Of a stretch of DNA of 64,000 nt, positions 52,470 through 61,221 are shown piece after piece. This stretch comes from an uncultured Lachnospiraceae bacterium (GTDB taxonomy: Bacteria; Bacillota; Clostridia; Lachnospirales; Lachnospiraceae), in assembly GCA_910579225.1 (NCBI GenBank), contig CAJTTI010000009.1, positions 1 through 64,000 on the forward strand, read 5' to 3'. The notes under the pieces are model-generated. The model saw nothing but the letters and a program-made list of their open reading frames with translations. It was not told the DNA's origin and did no database searches. Position 1 is the first letter of the stretch. Each line of letters opens with the position of its first letter. Position numbers and translations under genes: made by a program.

Positions 52470-53699
52470 TTAAGTTCTTTTCACGTGTTCTGCAGCCGCC
52501 ACGGCTGTCGACCAGGCAATCTGCAGATTAAATCCTCCCGTCAATGCGTCCAGATCCAGAACTTCTCCGATAAAACAGAGTCCCGGAACTTTCTTTGACT
52601 CCATGGTAGCCGGATCAATTTCCTTCACAGACACACCGCCCTTTGTAATCACTGCTTCATTATACCCTCTTAACCCCTCAATGGTCAATTCCAGTTCTTT
52701 CATATTCCGTAAAAAACGCTGCCGCTCTTCTCTGGTTATCTCATTCACCCTCTTTTCCGGACTGATTCCACTCAGACGAATCATCACGGGCGTCAGCTTA
52801 GAAGGGAAGAAAGCAGATGCCACATTTCCGAACTTTTTATTCTTGCCACAGTCAAACTCTCTGAGAATCCGGGCGTCCAGCTGTTCTTCTGACAGAGCAG
52901 GTTTCAGATCCAAAACAAGCTTCAGTTCTTTTTTCTGCAGCTTCTTTCCACATATACTGCTGGCTGTCAATACCACCGGGCCGCTGACTCCGAAATGCGT
53001 GAACAAAAGTTCGCCAAAATCTTCCCACAGCAGTTTCTTTCCGTCCATAATCTTGACAGAGACGTTTTTCAGCGCCAGGCCCTGCAGTTCTTTTATGAAA
53101 TCCTCTTTCATATTAAAAGGAACCAGTGACGGATAAAGGTCTGTTACTTCTAATCCCAGTTCCCTGGCAAAACGATACCCATCTCCCGTGGAGCCGGTAC
53201 TCTCATAAGAGATCCCTCCCGTGGACACAAACACTCTATCTGCCTTATGAACGCTTCCGTCCTCCATCTGCAGGCAGAATACTTCTCCTTCTTTGCAGAG
53301 GCGCATCACCCGACTATTCAGATGCACCCGCACGCCTGCTTCCCTCATGGCGCGTTTTAAAGTGTCCAATACATCTGCCGACCGGTCGGACAACGGAAAT
53401 ACCCGGTTTCCCCGTTCCACTTTTAGACGCAGACCCTTTTTTTCAAAAAAATTCATGGTATCTTGGTTTGTAAAACCATAAAATGCACTGTAAAGGAACT
53501 TTGCATTGCTCTTTACGCTTCCCAGCAAATCTTCCATATCGCAGGCATTGGTCAGATTGCACCTGCCTTTTCCTGTAATATACAGTTTCTTTCCGAGCTT
53601 TTCATTTTGCTCATACAAATCTACGGTTATGCCTTTTCCTGCTGCGAACACAGAAGCCATCATTCCTGCCGCTCCCCCGCCGATGATCGCCAAACGCAT
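52470..53699 (-). CDS. BaiN/HI0933-like NAD(P)/FAD-dependent oxidoreductase
   Basis: The 409-residue flavoprotein belongs to the HI0933/YhiN (BaiN-like) family: FAD fold IIGGGAAGMMASVFAAGKG, then GKGRCNLTNACD, VFVSTGGISYESTGSTGDGYRFA and the C-terminal CFIGEVLDLDALTGGFNLQIAWSTAVAAA. Physiological substrate unknown; one relative reduces bile acid intermediates. It is first in the unit with cmk, ispH and rpsA. GGAGG precedes the start, and a TATAAT lies at 53741-53746 on the minus strand. Confidence 0.93.
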   Translation of the reverse strand: MRLAIIGGGAAGMMASVFAAGKGITVDLYEQNEKLGKKLYITGKGRCNLTNACDMEDLLGSVKSNAKFLYSAFYGFTNQDTMNFFEKKGLRLKVERGNRVFPLSDRSADVLDTLKRAMREAGVRVHLNSRVMRLCKEGEVFCLQMEDGSVHKADRVFVSTGGISYESTGSTGDGYRFARELGLEVTDLYPSLVPFNMKEDFIKELQGLALKNVSVKIMDGKKLLWEDFGELLFTHFGVSGPVVLTASSICGKKLQKKELKLVLDLKPALSEEQLDARILREFDCGKNKKFGNVASAFFPSKLTPVMIRLSGISPEKRVNEITREERQRFLRNMKELELTIEGLRGYNEAVITKGGVSVKEIDPATMESKKVPGLCFIGEVLDLDALTGGFNLQIAWSTAVAAAEHVKRT

Positions 53700-53878
53700 T
53701 GTATTTCCTCCTGACTTTTACGAATCCATTGCATTTTTACATTATATCGCATTTTCTGGACAAATGGAACCGCCTTTCCTGGTCTGGCTGCTCTCGGGCA
53801 GCATTTCTCTTCTGATCACCAAAATCCCCGGACTGCACTGGAAAACATGCACAACATGCCTGAAGCTGCAGAATACAA

Positions 53879-53926
53879 ATATAAGCATTGCCTTCATTAA
53901 AGAGATTCCAAAGGCAATGCTTATAT
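53879..53926. terminator. Strong hairpin after the GPH symporter gene
   Basis: A perfect 16-bp stem ATATAAGCATTGCCTT/AAGGCAATGCTTATAT with a 16-base loop lies 17 bases past the symporter stop. The minus strand continues TTGTATTC. It is the likely end of the lacZ-GPH transcript. The rest of 53700-53878 shows no gene. Confidence 0.75.
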
Positions 53927-53942
53927 GAATGTTCATCGTCTC

Positions 53943-55310
53943 TTATTCCATCTGCTGCTTTATCCTGGCATTGGTTTCTTCCACATTCATCCGTGACAGA
54001 ATGAGTGTAATCACAAAATTGATAAGCATCGGAATCCACAGGTACATAAAGTAAAGCATCTGCATACAGGACTCCGGCTGTACTGCCATAGATTTGTCAA
54101 ATCCACTGGCTGCGAGCATCCAGCCTGCAATTGCCGTTCCCAGACCTCCCCCCAGTTTAACTCCAAGCGAAGTGCAGGAATACATGGTTCCATCTACCCT
54201 TTTATGTCTGGTCAGCCAGGTATATTCTGAGCAGGATGCAATCACTGCATTCATGTCTCCCTGCCAGGGCCCCTGTCCCAGTGCTGCTATTCCTGTGAAA
54301 AGAAGCATCAAAGGCACACTTCCCAGATATCCTGCCACCACCACCAGGGCCCGTCCGAGAGTTCCCAGCATATATCCTCTCAGATTCAGACGATACATCC
54401 CTTTCCATCTGGCTACCAGTGCAGGTGTGAAAATCAGCGCCGCAATCAGCGGAATATTAATCGCCCAGGAAAATACTCCATAGAGATTTTCATTTTTCAA
54501 AACATAGGTCATATAATAGATTCCCATATTCAGCATGGCGCCATATACCTGCTGCAAAATATACACAGCACAAATCATCAGGTAAAATTTGTTGGAAACC
54601 AGCAGCCGTGCAGCTGTAACTAACCCGTATTTTTCTTCCGGGTACTGCTCCTGCCTTTCTGCCGCTTCATTTAATTCTGTTTCTGAAAGTTCTTTTACAG
54701 ACAATACAGAGATTGTGTTAACCACCAGTCCAATCAGGGAATAAACAATGGCAACATTTCGCCAACCGACCGCCCCTCCTCCCATGGCTGCAACTGCACG
54801 AAGAGTAACCGACTGAATAAGAAGGCTTGTGGCAAATGCAAAGATAAACCGGTAGGAGCCCATCTGAACCCGCTCCTTACTATTCTTTGTTACAAGTGCG
54901 GTAAGTGCAGAATAGGCAATATTGTTTGCCGTATAAAATACCGCGTTTAACAGGGTGTATGCAATAAAGAACCAGGCATACTGAGAAGTTCTTCCCATAT
55001 TCACAGGAATCGCGAAGATCGCTGCCAGTGTAGCTGCACAGCCAATGTACGCATACAGCATCCATGGCCTGGCTTTTCCAAGCCTGGTCTTCGTCTTGTC
55101 AATCATTGCCCCAAAGAAAATATCCGTGATTCCGTCAAACAACTTGGACATGGCAATCAGCGTACCTACAACTCCTGGATGAAGTCCAACCGTATTGGTC
55201 AGATAAATCATAACAAAGGAGGATAAGAATGCATATACGACATTACCTGCAATATCTCCGGAACCATATCCCACTTTGTTGTACCATTTTAAATATGTTT
55301 TTTCCTGCAT
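53943..55310 (-). CDS. GPH family sugar:cation symporter
   Basis: The 455-residue protein has twelve predicted helices and the GPH/MelB pattern: VGYGSGDIAGNVVYAFLSSFVMIYLTNTVG at the start, FDGITDIFFGAMIDKTKTRLGKARPW (the cation-motif loop), and QGPWQGDMNAVIASCSEYTWLTRHKRVDGTMYSCTSLGVKLGGG later. Such proteins bring in melibiose, lactose or other glycosides with Na+ or H+. It lies about 100 bases downstream of the beta-galactosidase gene, so lactose or a beta-galactoside is the likely cargo. Confidence 0.92.
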   Translation of the reverse strand: MQEKTYLKWYNKVGYGSGDIAGNVVYAFLSSFVMIYLTNTVGLHPGVVGTLIAMSKLFDGITDIFFGAMIDKTKTRLGKARPWMLYAYIGCAATLAAIFAIPVNMGRTSQYAWFFIAYTLLNAVFYTANNIAYSALTALVTKNSKERVQMGSYRFIFAFATSLLIQSVTLRAVAAMGGGAVGWRNVAIVYSLIGLVVNTISVLSVKELSETELNEAAERQEQYPEEKYGLVTAARLLVSNKFYLMICAVYILQQVYGAMLNMGIYYMTYVLKNENLYGVFSWAINIPLIAALIFTPALVARWKGMYRLNLRGYMLGTLGRALVVVAGYLGSVPLMLLFTGIAALGQGPWQGDMNAVIASCSEYTWLTRHKRVDGTMYSCTSLGVKLGGGLGTAIAGWMLAASGFDKSMAVQPESCMQMLYFMYLWIPMLINFVITLILSRMNVEETNARIKQQME

Positions 55311-55411
55311 AAACTATGCGCTCCTTTCTATCTGTACATTCTGCACATGCCGGATTCCGTTCCGGATTGATGCATGCATGGATATCCACATCTGCAGATT
55401 GTATTCCTGAT

Positions 55412-58400
55412 TTATTTCTTCACAAACGGTACAAGTTTTATAGAAAATAAAAATGATTCATCATCAAAGCGATACGGTTCCAGAACCTCTGGTCCGCAGC
55501 TGTTGGAGCCAATTCCATTTTGTGCATAGTCCAGGCACAAAACAGTGCTCCCCGACGGTCTCAGTTCATAATGATGCGCTTTTTTCTCCAGTTCTTCCTG
55601 TGTATAGACAGATGCATGGAAAGAAAAAGTCTGATCGGATACGGCTGTCAGGCCCAAACTGTTATCACACAGCGTAACATAATCACAGTCCATATGACTT
55701 CCATTTTCCTGCGGATAGATATAGTCCTCTTGCATATCTGCAACCAGGCCATGATACAATCCATGGCAGGATGCCCTGTGTTTGTCCCGGTAGCTTTCAT
55801 AAGGTCCCATACCATAGTAAGATACCTGATCAAAGCTTTCGTTCAGGAACAGACGGAGTCCAAACCGTGGAAGCTCCGGATATTCCGGATTGCGATGCAC
55901 CTGGAGAGAAACGCCGATTCTTCCATGGCAATCGATGGTCCAGACTGCATCCACGCTCATCATAGGCTGCACAGAAGCTGCTGCCAGGGAAATACGGCTG
56001 AAAAGCTTTACAGATACTCCCTCTTCTAAAATTCTGGTTCCATATGCCCTGGCATAAGCCTGATCATACCGGGCCCGCTTCCACTCCTCACGGATATATC
56101 TGTCGTTATCTGTGGGAGCTCTCCAGAGGTTCAGCTCCAAAGGCTGGTCCAGATATTCTCTTCCTCCATAATTCAACCGAGAAAATAATCCGGTTCTCTT
56201 GTCATAAGTATATATAAAGTCCCGTCCTTTAACGGTCACCTCCACATCTGTCTCCTCTGTTGTCATCGGCGGCAGCGCTTCAGATGCCGAAGCACTGATT
56301 CCTTTCAGAAGTTCCACAGCAATCTGATTTCTGTTGTCTTTTGTATGGAGCAGTATCTCTTCATAACCCAGGACATGTCCGGCCGGAACCAGCGCTTCTT
56401 CTCTCTTTAAATAATAGATAAGTTTCAGATAAGTCCTGCCGTATGTGGGAATATGTATCTGCAGGCAGACGCTTCCGGTCTGTCCCGGCGCGGCAGATAC
56501 AGGAGGAATCACCCCTGTCTCCTGACAGACACCATCACAGTTAACTTCATAATGAATCTCCGCATAATCTTTCAAATCTGTAAAATCCATATAATTTCTG
56601 ACTGTCAGTTTCTGTGTATCCTGTTCGAAAGAAACCACTCTGACCGGGCGGTATACATTCCTGTATTCCAGAAGTCCGGTATGCGGCGTCCGGTCCGGAT
56701 ACACAAGACCATCCATACAGAAATTCCCGTCGTGAAGAATCTCCCCGTGATCCCCGCCGTAATGGTAGACGGCCTTTCCTTCCGGTGTCCTGCCATGAAA
56801 GACGGCGTGATCACACCATTCCCATACAAACCCGCCGCACATTTCATCATGAGCCTGAAACAGTTCAAAATAGTCTTCCAGATCTCCCGGACCGTTGCCC
56901 ATGGAATGGCAGTATTCACAGAGAATGCATGGTTTTTTCGGTTCATGAGCCACATAGTCTTTTAACTCTTCTATAGACGGATACATCCTGCTGTACAGAT
57001 CCAGGCAGGAATAATCATATTGTATCCCGCTCTTTTTGTATCTTGCACTTTCATAATGCGTCAGTCTGGAATCGTCATATTCTTTCGTCCACCTGAGCGC
57101 CTTTTCAAAATTGCAGCCGAAAGCACTTTCGTTGCCCATGGACCAGATGACAACGCAGGGCCTGTTTTTATCCCTCTCTACCATCAGTTGTACCCGATCC
57201 AGAATGGATGCTTCCCACTGAGGATGGTCGGCAATCGGTTCGTTCCAGTGATTGAATTTGTTGGCGTCGCTGTTATCTTTATAATAAATCTCCGTCGGTC
57301 CATGACTTTCCACATCTGCCTCGTCAATTACCAGAAAGCCGTATTTGTCGCACAGCTGCAGAAAAACCGGCGCATTGGGATAATGACTTGCCCGGATGGC
57401 ATTAAAATTATGACGCTTCATAAGCGTCAGATCTTCCATCATCTGTTCCATGCAGACCGAAGGTCCTGTGACCGGATCTGAATCATGACGGTTGACTCCA
57501 CGGAAAATAATCTTTTTCCCATTTAAACAGACTGCATTGTCTGTAATATGAATCTTCCGCAGTCCTATATGGTCTACAATCACCTCCGCGTCTGTATCCA
57601 ACACCAATGTATAGAGATAAGGAGTCTCTGTATTCCACGGAACCGGATCCGGAATCCTCAGACACAGACAGCCGCCGTCCTGACAGCTGACCGTATCAAT
57701 CAACCTGTTCTCTGCATCATAGACAGTTGCCGCCGTGGGAACAATATCCTGAAAATATTGCATTTCAATGGTTATATCCGCTGTCTTCTTTTCAATTGTA
57801 GTCTTCACAAAATAATCCCGGATAGCCTGGGCCGGCCTTTTCAGCAGATACACGTCCCGGAAAATACCACTCATACGGAATTTATCCTGATCTTCCAGGT
57901 AACTTCCGTCACACCATTTCAGAACCAGGACCGCCAGCCGGTTCATCCCTTCTGTCACCACATCGCTGATATCAAATTCACTGGTGCAGTGGGACACCTG
58001 ACTGTAGCCAATATAAGTCCCGTTCAACCACACATAAAAACAGGAATCCACACCTTCGAAGTTCAGATAGGTTTTCGGCGCCTTTTTGTCTCTCTGATAA
58101 CAGAATTCATGTATATAGGTGCCACATGGATTATCCTGTGGTACATAAGGCGGATCAAAGGGAAACGGATATCGTATATTCGTATATTGATGGGAATCAT
58201 AACCTGACATCTGCCATACTCCCGGCACCCTGATCCGATCATAAGACGAAACGTCAAAACCAGTCTTATAAAATGCGTCATTCAGTTCATAGATGCTCCC
58301 GTAATAGCGAAATCTCCATTCCCCATTCAGTATCTGCATCCGATCGGAATCTTCTCTTTGTTCCACAAGGGTGTCCATTCGTACCGATGCCGGAATATAA

Positions 58401-58468
58401 TAGGATCTGGCTGGCATGGTATATTCATGAAGCACATGCAAATTTTCATAATGTCTTGGTACAACCAT
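55412..58468 (-). CDS. lacZ: Beta-galactosidase, glycoside hydrolase family 2
   Basis: The 1018-residue enzyme has the LacZ domain order: sugar-binding jelly roll, immunoglobulin-like domain, TIM barrel, another Ig-like domain and the C-terminal Bgal small chain. The acid/base Glu is in VVIWSMGNESAFG and the nucleophile Glu in CILCEYCHSMGNGPGD; NAIRASHYPN and DEADVESHG are also there. Length matches E. coli LacZ (1023). It cleaves terminal beta-galactosides in the cytoplasm. It has a strong promoter with a GTCCATGGAC palindrome over the -35 region. Confidence 0.97.
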   Translation of the reverse strand: MVVPRHYENLHVLHEYTMPARSYYIPASVRMDTLVEQREDSDRMQILNGEWRFRYYGSIYELNDAFYKTGFDVSSYDRIRVPGVWQMSGYDSHQYTNIRYPFPFDPPYVPQDNPCGTYIHEFCYQRDKKAPKTYLNFEGVDSCFYVWLNGTYIGYSQVSHCTSEFDISDVVTEGMNRLAVLVLKWCDGSYLEDQDKFRMSGIFRDVYLLKRPAQAIRDYFVKTTIEKKTADITIEMQYFQDIVPTAATVYDAENRLIDTVSCQDGGCLCLRIPDPVPWNTETPYLYTLVLDTDAEVIVDHIGLRKIHITDNAVCLNGKKIIFRGVNRHDSDPVTGPSVCMEQMMEDLTLMKRHNFNAIRASHYPNAPVFLQLCDKYGFLVIDEADVESHGPTEIYYKDNSDANKFNHWNEPIADHPQWEASILDRVQLMVERDKNRPCVVIWSMGNESAFGCNFEKALRWTKEYDDSRLTHYESARYKKSGIQYDYSCLDLYSRMYPSIEELKDYVAHEPKKPCILCEYCHSMGNGPGDLEDYFELFQAHDEMCGGFVWEWCDHAVFHGRTPEGKAVYHYGGDHGEILHDGNFCMDGLVYPDRTPHTGLLEYRNVYRPVRVVSFEQDTQKLTVRNYMDFTDLKDYAEIHYEVNCDGVCQETGVIPPVSAAPGQTGSVCLQIHIPTYGRTYLKLIYYLKREEALVPAGHVLGYEEILLHTKDNRNQIAVELLKGISASASEALPPMTTEETDVEVTVKGRDFIYTYDKRTGLFSRLNYGGREYLDQPLELNLWRAPTDNDRYIREEWKRARYDQAYARAYGTRILEEGVSVKLFSRISLAAASVQPMMSVDAVWTIDCHGRIGVSLQVHRNPEYPELPRFGLRLFLNESFDQVSYYGMGPYESYRDKHRASCHGLYHGLVADMQEDYIYPQENGSHMDCDYVTLCDNSLGLTAVSDQTFSFHASVYTQEELEKKAHHYELRPSGSTVLCLDYAQNGIGSNSCGPEVLEPYRFDDESFLFSIKLVPFVKK

Positions 58469-58521
58469 ATGATAAACCTCCTGTTTTATTTTTCACGTTC
58501 CTGTTCTTTTACTATGATAAA

Positions 58522-58550
58522 ATTATAGAGAAAAACCACAAAAATGTCCA
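58522..58550 (-). promoter_or_regulatory. Predicted sigma-A promoter of the lacZ operon
   Basis: The minus strand reads TGGACA (58545-58550), 17 bases, then TATAAT (58522-58527). The perfect palindrome GTCCATGGAC (58546-58555) overlaps the -35 and may be an operator. Confidence 0.75.
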
Positions 58551-58560
58551 TGGACTCCAT

Positions 58561-58589
58561 TAGACAAAGTATGCACAAAATGATACAAT
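58561..58589 (+). promoter_or_regulatory. Predicted sigma-A promoter of the AraC regulator
   Basis: TAGACA (58561-58566), 17 bases, then TACAAT (58584-58589), about 29 bases before the start. It lies back to back with the lacZ promoter, only ten bases between the two -35 boxes, so one bound regulator could affect both. Confidence 0.72.
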
Positions 58590-58617
58590 AATGGAAAACC
58601 GCAGAAAGGAGCGCACT

Positions 58618-59511
58618 ATGTACATTAATTCCGCCTATCTGAACCGTTCCGTCGTAGATTTCAAAGACAAAAGCAGACCTCTCATTGTAGGAAGCTGCGG
58701 AACTTATCATCTGTACACCAGACCACGCCTCCCCACACACAGGCCACGGGGAAGATGGGATTTTCAGTTATTGTATATTGCATCCGGAAAAGCGCATTTT
58801 TACTTTGACAAAAGTGAAAAAGACACTATAGTAACCGCCGGTCATATGGTGCTCTACTATCCAAAAGAACCCCAGCGCTATGTGTACTATGGGGATGACC
58901 AGACGGAAGTGTATTGGGTTCATTTTACGGGAAACAATGTGAAAAATATTCTTCGGCACTATGGAATTACCGATGCCATGCGGGTGATCCCCGCCGGAAC
59001 TTCGTTTGAATATACGAAAATTTTCAAACAGATGATACAGGAACTCCAGAGATGTCAGACGCATTATCCGGAGCTTCTGACTCTGCTACTTTTACAGCTT
59101 CTGATTCAGATACACAGGCAGCTTGGCCGGGAGCACAAGCGAAAAGATGCCTATCTGCAGGCAGAAATGGAGACTGCCATACAATTTTTCAATGACAATT
59201 ATAATACGGAAATCAGTATTGAAGAATATGCGGCTTCCCGGGGAATGAGTGTCAGCTGGTTTATACGCAATTTCAAACAATATGCCCATACCACACCCAT
59301 GCAGTACCTTATGGAACGGCGCATGACCAATGCACAGATGCTTTTAGAAACCACCAGTTACAACATCACAGAGATTGGAAATCTTGTAGGATATGAAAAT
59401 CCTCTGTATTTCAGCCGGATTTTCCGAAAGCAGAAAGGTATGTCTCCCTCAGAATACCGCAGGCATGGTGGCATTGCCGACCGCTCAGACACTTCTCTTC
59501 TGCAAAAATGA
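58618..59511 (+). CDS. AraC family transcriptional regulator
   Basis: The 297-residue regulator has an N-terminal cupin sugar-binding domain (about residues 15-140, with GSCGTYHLYTRPR and VYWVHFTGNNV) and a C-terminal pair of helix-turn-helix units (EISIEEYAASRGMSVSWFIRNF and ITEIGNLVGYENPLYFSRIF). It most likely controls the divergent lacZ-GPH operon in response to a beta-galactoside or related sugar. The ATG at 58618 follows AAAGGAG by 7 bases. Confidence 0.94.
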   Translation: MYINSAYLNRSVVDFKDKSRPLIVGSCGTYHLYTRPRLPTHRPRGRWDFQLLYIASGKAHFYFDKSEKDTIVTAGHMVLYYPKEPQRYVYYGDDQTEVYWVHFTGNNVKNILRHYGITDAMRVIPAGTSFEYTKIFKQMIQELQRCQTHYPELLTLLLLQLLIQIHRQLGREHKRKDAYLQAEMETAIQFFNDNYNTEISIEEYAASRGMSVSWFIRNFKQYAHTTPMQYLMERRMTNAQMLLETTSYNITEIGNLVGYENPLYFSRIFRKQKGMSPSEYRRHGGIADRSDTSLLQK

Positions 59512-59531
59512 GAAAGGCCAGGAAAAGAAAA

Positions 59532-59567
59532 GCCGCCGCAGGATTCAGATTTCTGATATCCGGCGGC
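59532..59567. terminator. Terminator between the AraC regulator and slipin genes
   Basis: GCCGCC ... GGAT pairs with ATCC-GGCGGC (59532-59537 with 59562-59567), with an inner TCAGA/TCTGA stem. The minus strand continues TTTTCTTTTCC, making it a good terminator for the slipin gene. Confidence 0.75.
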
Positions 59568-59587
59568 AGCTCCTTTAACGCTGTTTC

Positions 59588-60706
59588 TTAAGATGCCTTC
59601 GTCTCCCTGGGAAGTGCAAGCCCTGCAAGCTGTTCCAGAAGATTCCCCGCTCCATTCAAAGAGATCGAACCCACCTTGTCGCAGATGCGCTCCAGATACT
59701 CCAACTCTTTCAGCCGATAGAGGATTTGATTCTCTTCCATCAGTTTTGCAGTGTTCAAAAGACTTCTGGTGGAGGCCACTTCCTCCCTGCGCGTGATCAC
59801 ATTGGCCTGGGCTTTCTTTTCAGCTACCAGGACCGTGTTCATAATGTCCCGAATCTCTCCGGGCAGGATAATATCCTTGATCCCCACATCCAAGATTTCC
59901 ACACAATATTCTTTCTGCAGTGCTTTGATCTGCTCGTACAGAAAGCGTCCGATCTCTTCTTTTTGCACCAACAATTCATCCAGTCGGTACTGCCCTACAT
60001 ATTCCCGTACCAGAAGCTGAATCTTTGTGTACAGAAGTTTTCCCGAACCTTCTATCTTCTGCACCAGTGACAGCGGATCTGTGATCCGGTAGCTGCACAA
60101 AATATTCAGACGGATTCCTACTTTGTCAGAAGTCAGGATCTCCTGTCCGGAAATATCAAGCTGTTGTATTTTCAGATTAAAAATCTTGCATGATACCTCA
60201 TGAGCATAGACCCAGTAATAATAAGTTCCACAGCCAAGCTGTTCCTTATACTGGCAGTCTATATACAAAAGTCCTGTCTCACCATCGTTTATGACCACCT
60301 TTTTGTACAGTCTCGGCGGAAGGAAATTCCGGTACATGGACGGAACCTGCTCTTCTGTAATCAGCGTGCCGGTTACATCAATCAGACGAATCTCATTGGT
60401 CTCATATACATTCCAGTACAACGACTCTCCTCCCATAAGTACCTGATGATACATACCATTCACCATGTGCATACCTATGCAGTGATCGGGAATCTGTACC
60501 CTCATTACCCGGCCGGCAAATTCCGGATGCTTCATCAGAACTTCCACCGGAAGTCCCTGTGTATCCACCTTTCCGATCATAGATACAATCTTAAGCTCAT
60601 ACCCAAGCCGGGAGAACAGATTATATTTTCCGGCAAACAACAACTGTTTCAGAACGCCGTTCTTCATCAGATACCCGCATTCCTGTTCTTTGATTATGTA
60701 TCTCAT
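59588..60706 (-). CDS. Slipin / SPFH-domain protein
   Basis: The 372-residue protein has an SPFH/band 7 domain in its second half (about residues 150-330: KVVINDGETGLLYIDCQYKEQLG, then LTSDKVGIRLNILCSYRITDPL, YTKIQLLVREYVGQYRLDELL and LDVGIKDIILPGEIRDIMN). The first half is a divergent repeat of the same type rather than a membrane helix, so it may be peripheral. The last 45 residues form a coiled coil. SPFH proteins scaffold membrane complexes. The ATG at 60704-60706 follows AAGGAGG by 7 bases; an open frame continues 88 codons upstream without a start signal. Confidence 0.85.
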   Translation of the reverse strand: MRYIIKEQECGYLMKNGVLKQLLFAGKYNLFSRLGYELKIVSMIGKVDTQGLPVEVLMKHPEFAGRVMRVQIPDHCIGMHMVNGMYHQVLMGGESLYWNVYETNEIRLIDVTGTLITEEQVPSMYRNFLPPRLYKKVVINDGETGLLYIDCQYKEQLGCGTYYYWVYAHEVSCKIFNLKIQQLDISGQEILTSDKVGIRLNILCSYRITDPLSLVQKIEGSGKLLYTKIQLLVREYVGQYRLDELLVQKEEIGRFLYEQIKALQKEYCVEILDVGIKDIILPGEIRDIMNTVLVAEKKAQANVITRREEVASTRSLLNTAKLMEENQILYRLKELEYLERICDKVGSISLNGAGNLLEQLAGLALPRETKAS

Positions 60707-60944
60707 CTTAATACCTCCTTCTTTTTCTTCCCATCCTTTTGAAAATGGAAGTACATGTGCTTTTCCCACCGCAAAAACGGGGAAACCCCTTGAGGGGATA
60801 CGGTTCCGCCGAGGACCTTTGTCATTCTTCGCCGGCTGTCTGCGGAACAGATTCTCCGGTATCCGGGCGCCTGCTGCCTTTTTTACGGCTGAAAGATTCC
60901 GGGAAAAGCCATTGTTCTTCCTGTTTTGAGCTGCATGGACAGTG
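60707..60944 (-). other. Slipin leader region, no gene seen
   Basis: This stretch is open in the slipin frame but has no ribosome site of its own. It holds weak GC hairpins (GGTCC/GGAACC around 60800-60816, then GGGG-TTT-CCCC followed by GTTTTTG around 60775-60790) that could end the upstream structured RNA. I see no conserved protein in it. Confidence 0.4.
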
Positions 60945-60954
60945 CAGTTTTTCA

Positions 60955-61150
60955 ATGATCGCTTTACCACTTAGCAAACTGTTTCCCTAAAACAGTGGAG
61001 GATTCGAACCTCCGAATCATCATTCCATAACATTTATTTCCCGTTCCGGTATACCATCCGGTCACAGCCGGCGGCACCACCCAGACCCGGTTTCCCGGAA
61101 ATCTGAAGTACTGGAATACGGTATGGTCCTATCTTAACGCTTACAGCCCC
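60955..61150 (-). ncRNA. Structured noncoding RNA with tRNA-like T-arm, raiA-motif candidate
   Basis: The minus strand carries several compact elements in about 200 bases. From 5' to 3' they are: a hairpin with GAAA tetraloop (CAGA..TCCGG/CCGGG..TCTG, 61082-61105); ATACC/GGTAT pairing around it; a CCGG-CTGTGA-CCGG hairpin; a perfect tRNA T-arm (GGAGG, 7-base loop TTCGAAT, CCTCC; 60997-61013); a 7-bp ACTGTTT/AAACAGT hairpin (60978-60996); and a final GTGGTAAAGC tail. No coding frame runs through it. The order fits my memory of the raiA-motif RNA, which also mimics a tRNA T-loop. TAATAT upstream (about 61160-61165) is a possible -10. Confidence 0.6.
60997..61013 (-). other. tRNA-like T-arm inside the structured RNA
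   Basis: GGAGG-TTCGAAT-CCTCC is an exact tRNA T-stem and loop. The matching acceptor, D and anticodon arms are missing, so this is T-arm mimicry in another RNA rather than a tRNA gene. Confidence 0.7.
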
Positions 61151-61167
61151 AAAAATCATATTAAAAA

Positions 61168-61208
61168 AGGTGCGAACTTCCTGTTTTTCCCAGAGTCTTT
61201 CGCACCTT
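61168..61208 (-). terminator. Intrinsic terminator after the MATE gene
   Basis: AAGGTGCGAA pairs with TTCGCACCTT on the minus strand, followed by TTTTTAATATG, about 12 bases past the MATE stop. Its T-run runs into the possible promoter of the structured RNA. Confidence 0.85.
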
Positions 61209-61221
61209 CTGTATTTTGTAT

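Noticed and set aside
53763..53928. Small plus-strand hydrophobic open frame after the flavoprotein gene
   Set aside because: No ribosome site, and its end is formed by the perfect terminator hairpin at 53879-53926.
60707..60970. N-terminal extension of the slipin protein
   Set aside because: Open in frame but without start signal, while AAGGAGG marks the ATG at 60704-60706; it would also overlap the structured RNA.
60997..61080. A tRNA gene
   Set aside because: Only the T-arm fits; no acceptor, D-arm or anticodon stem can be formed around it.
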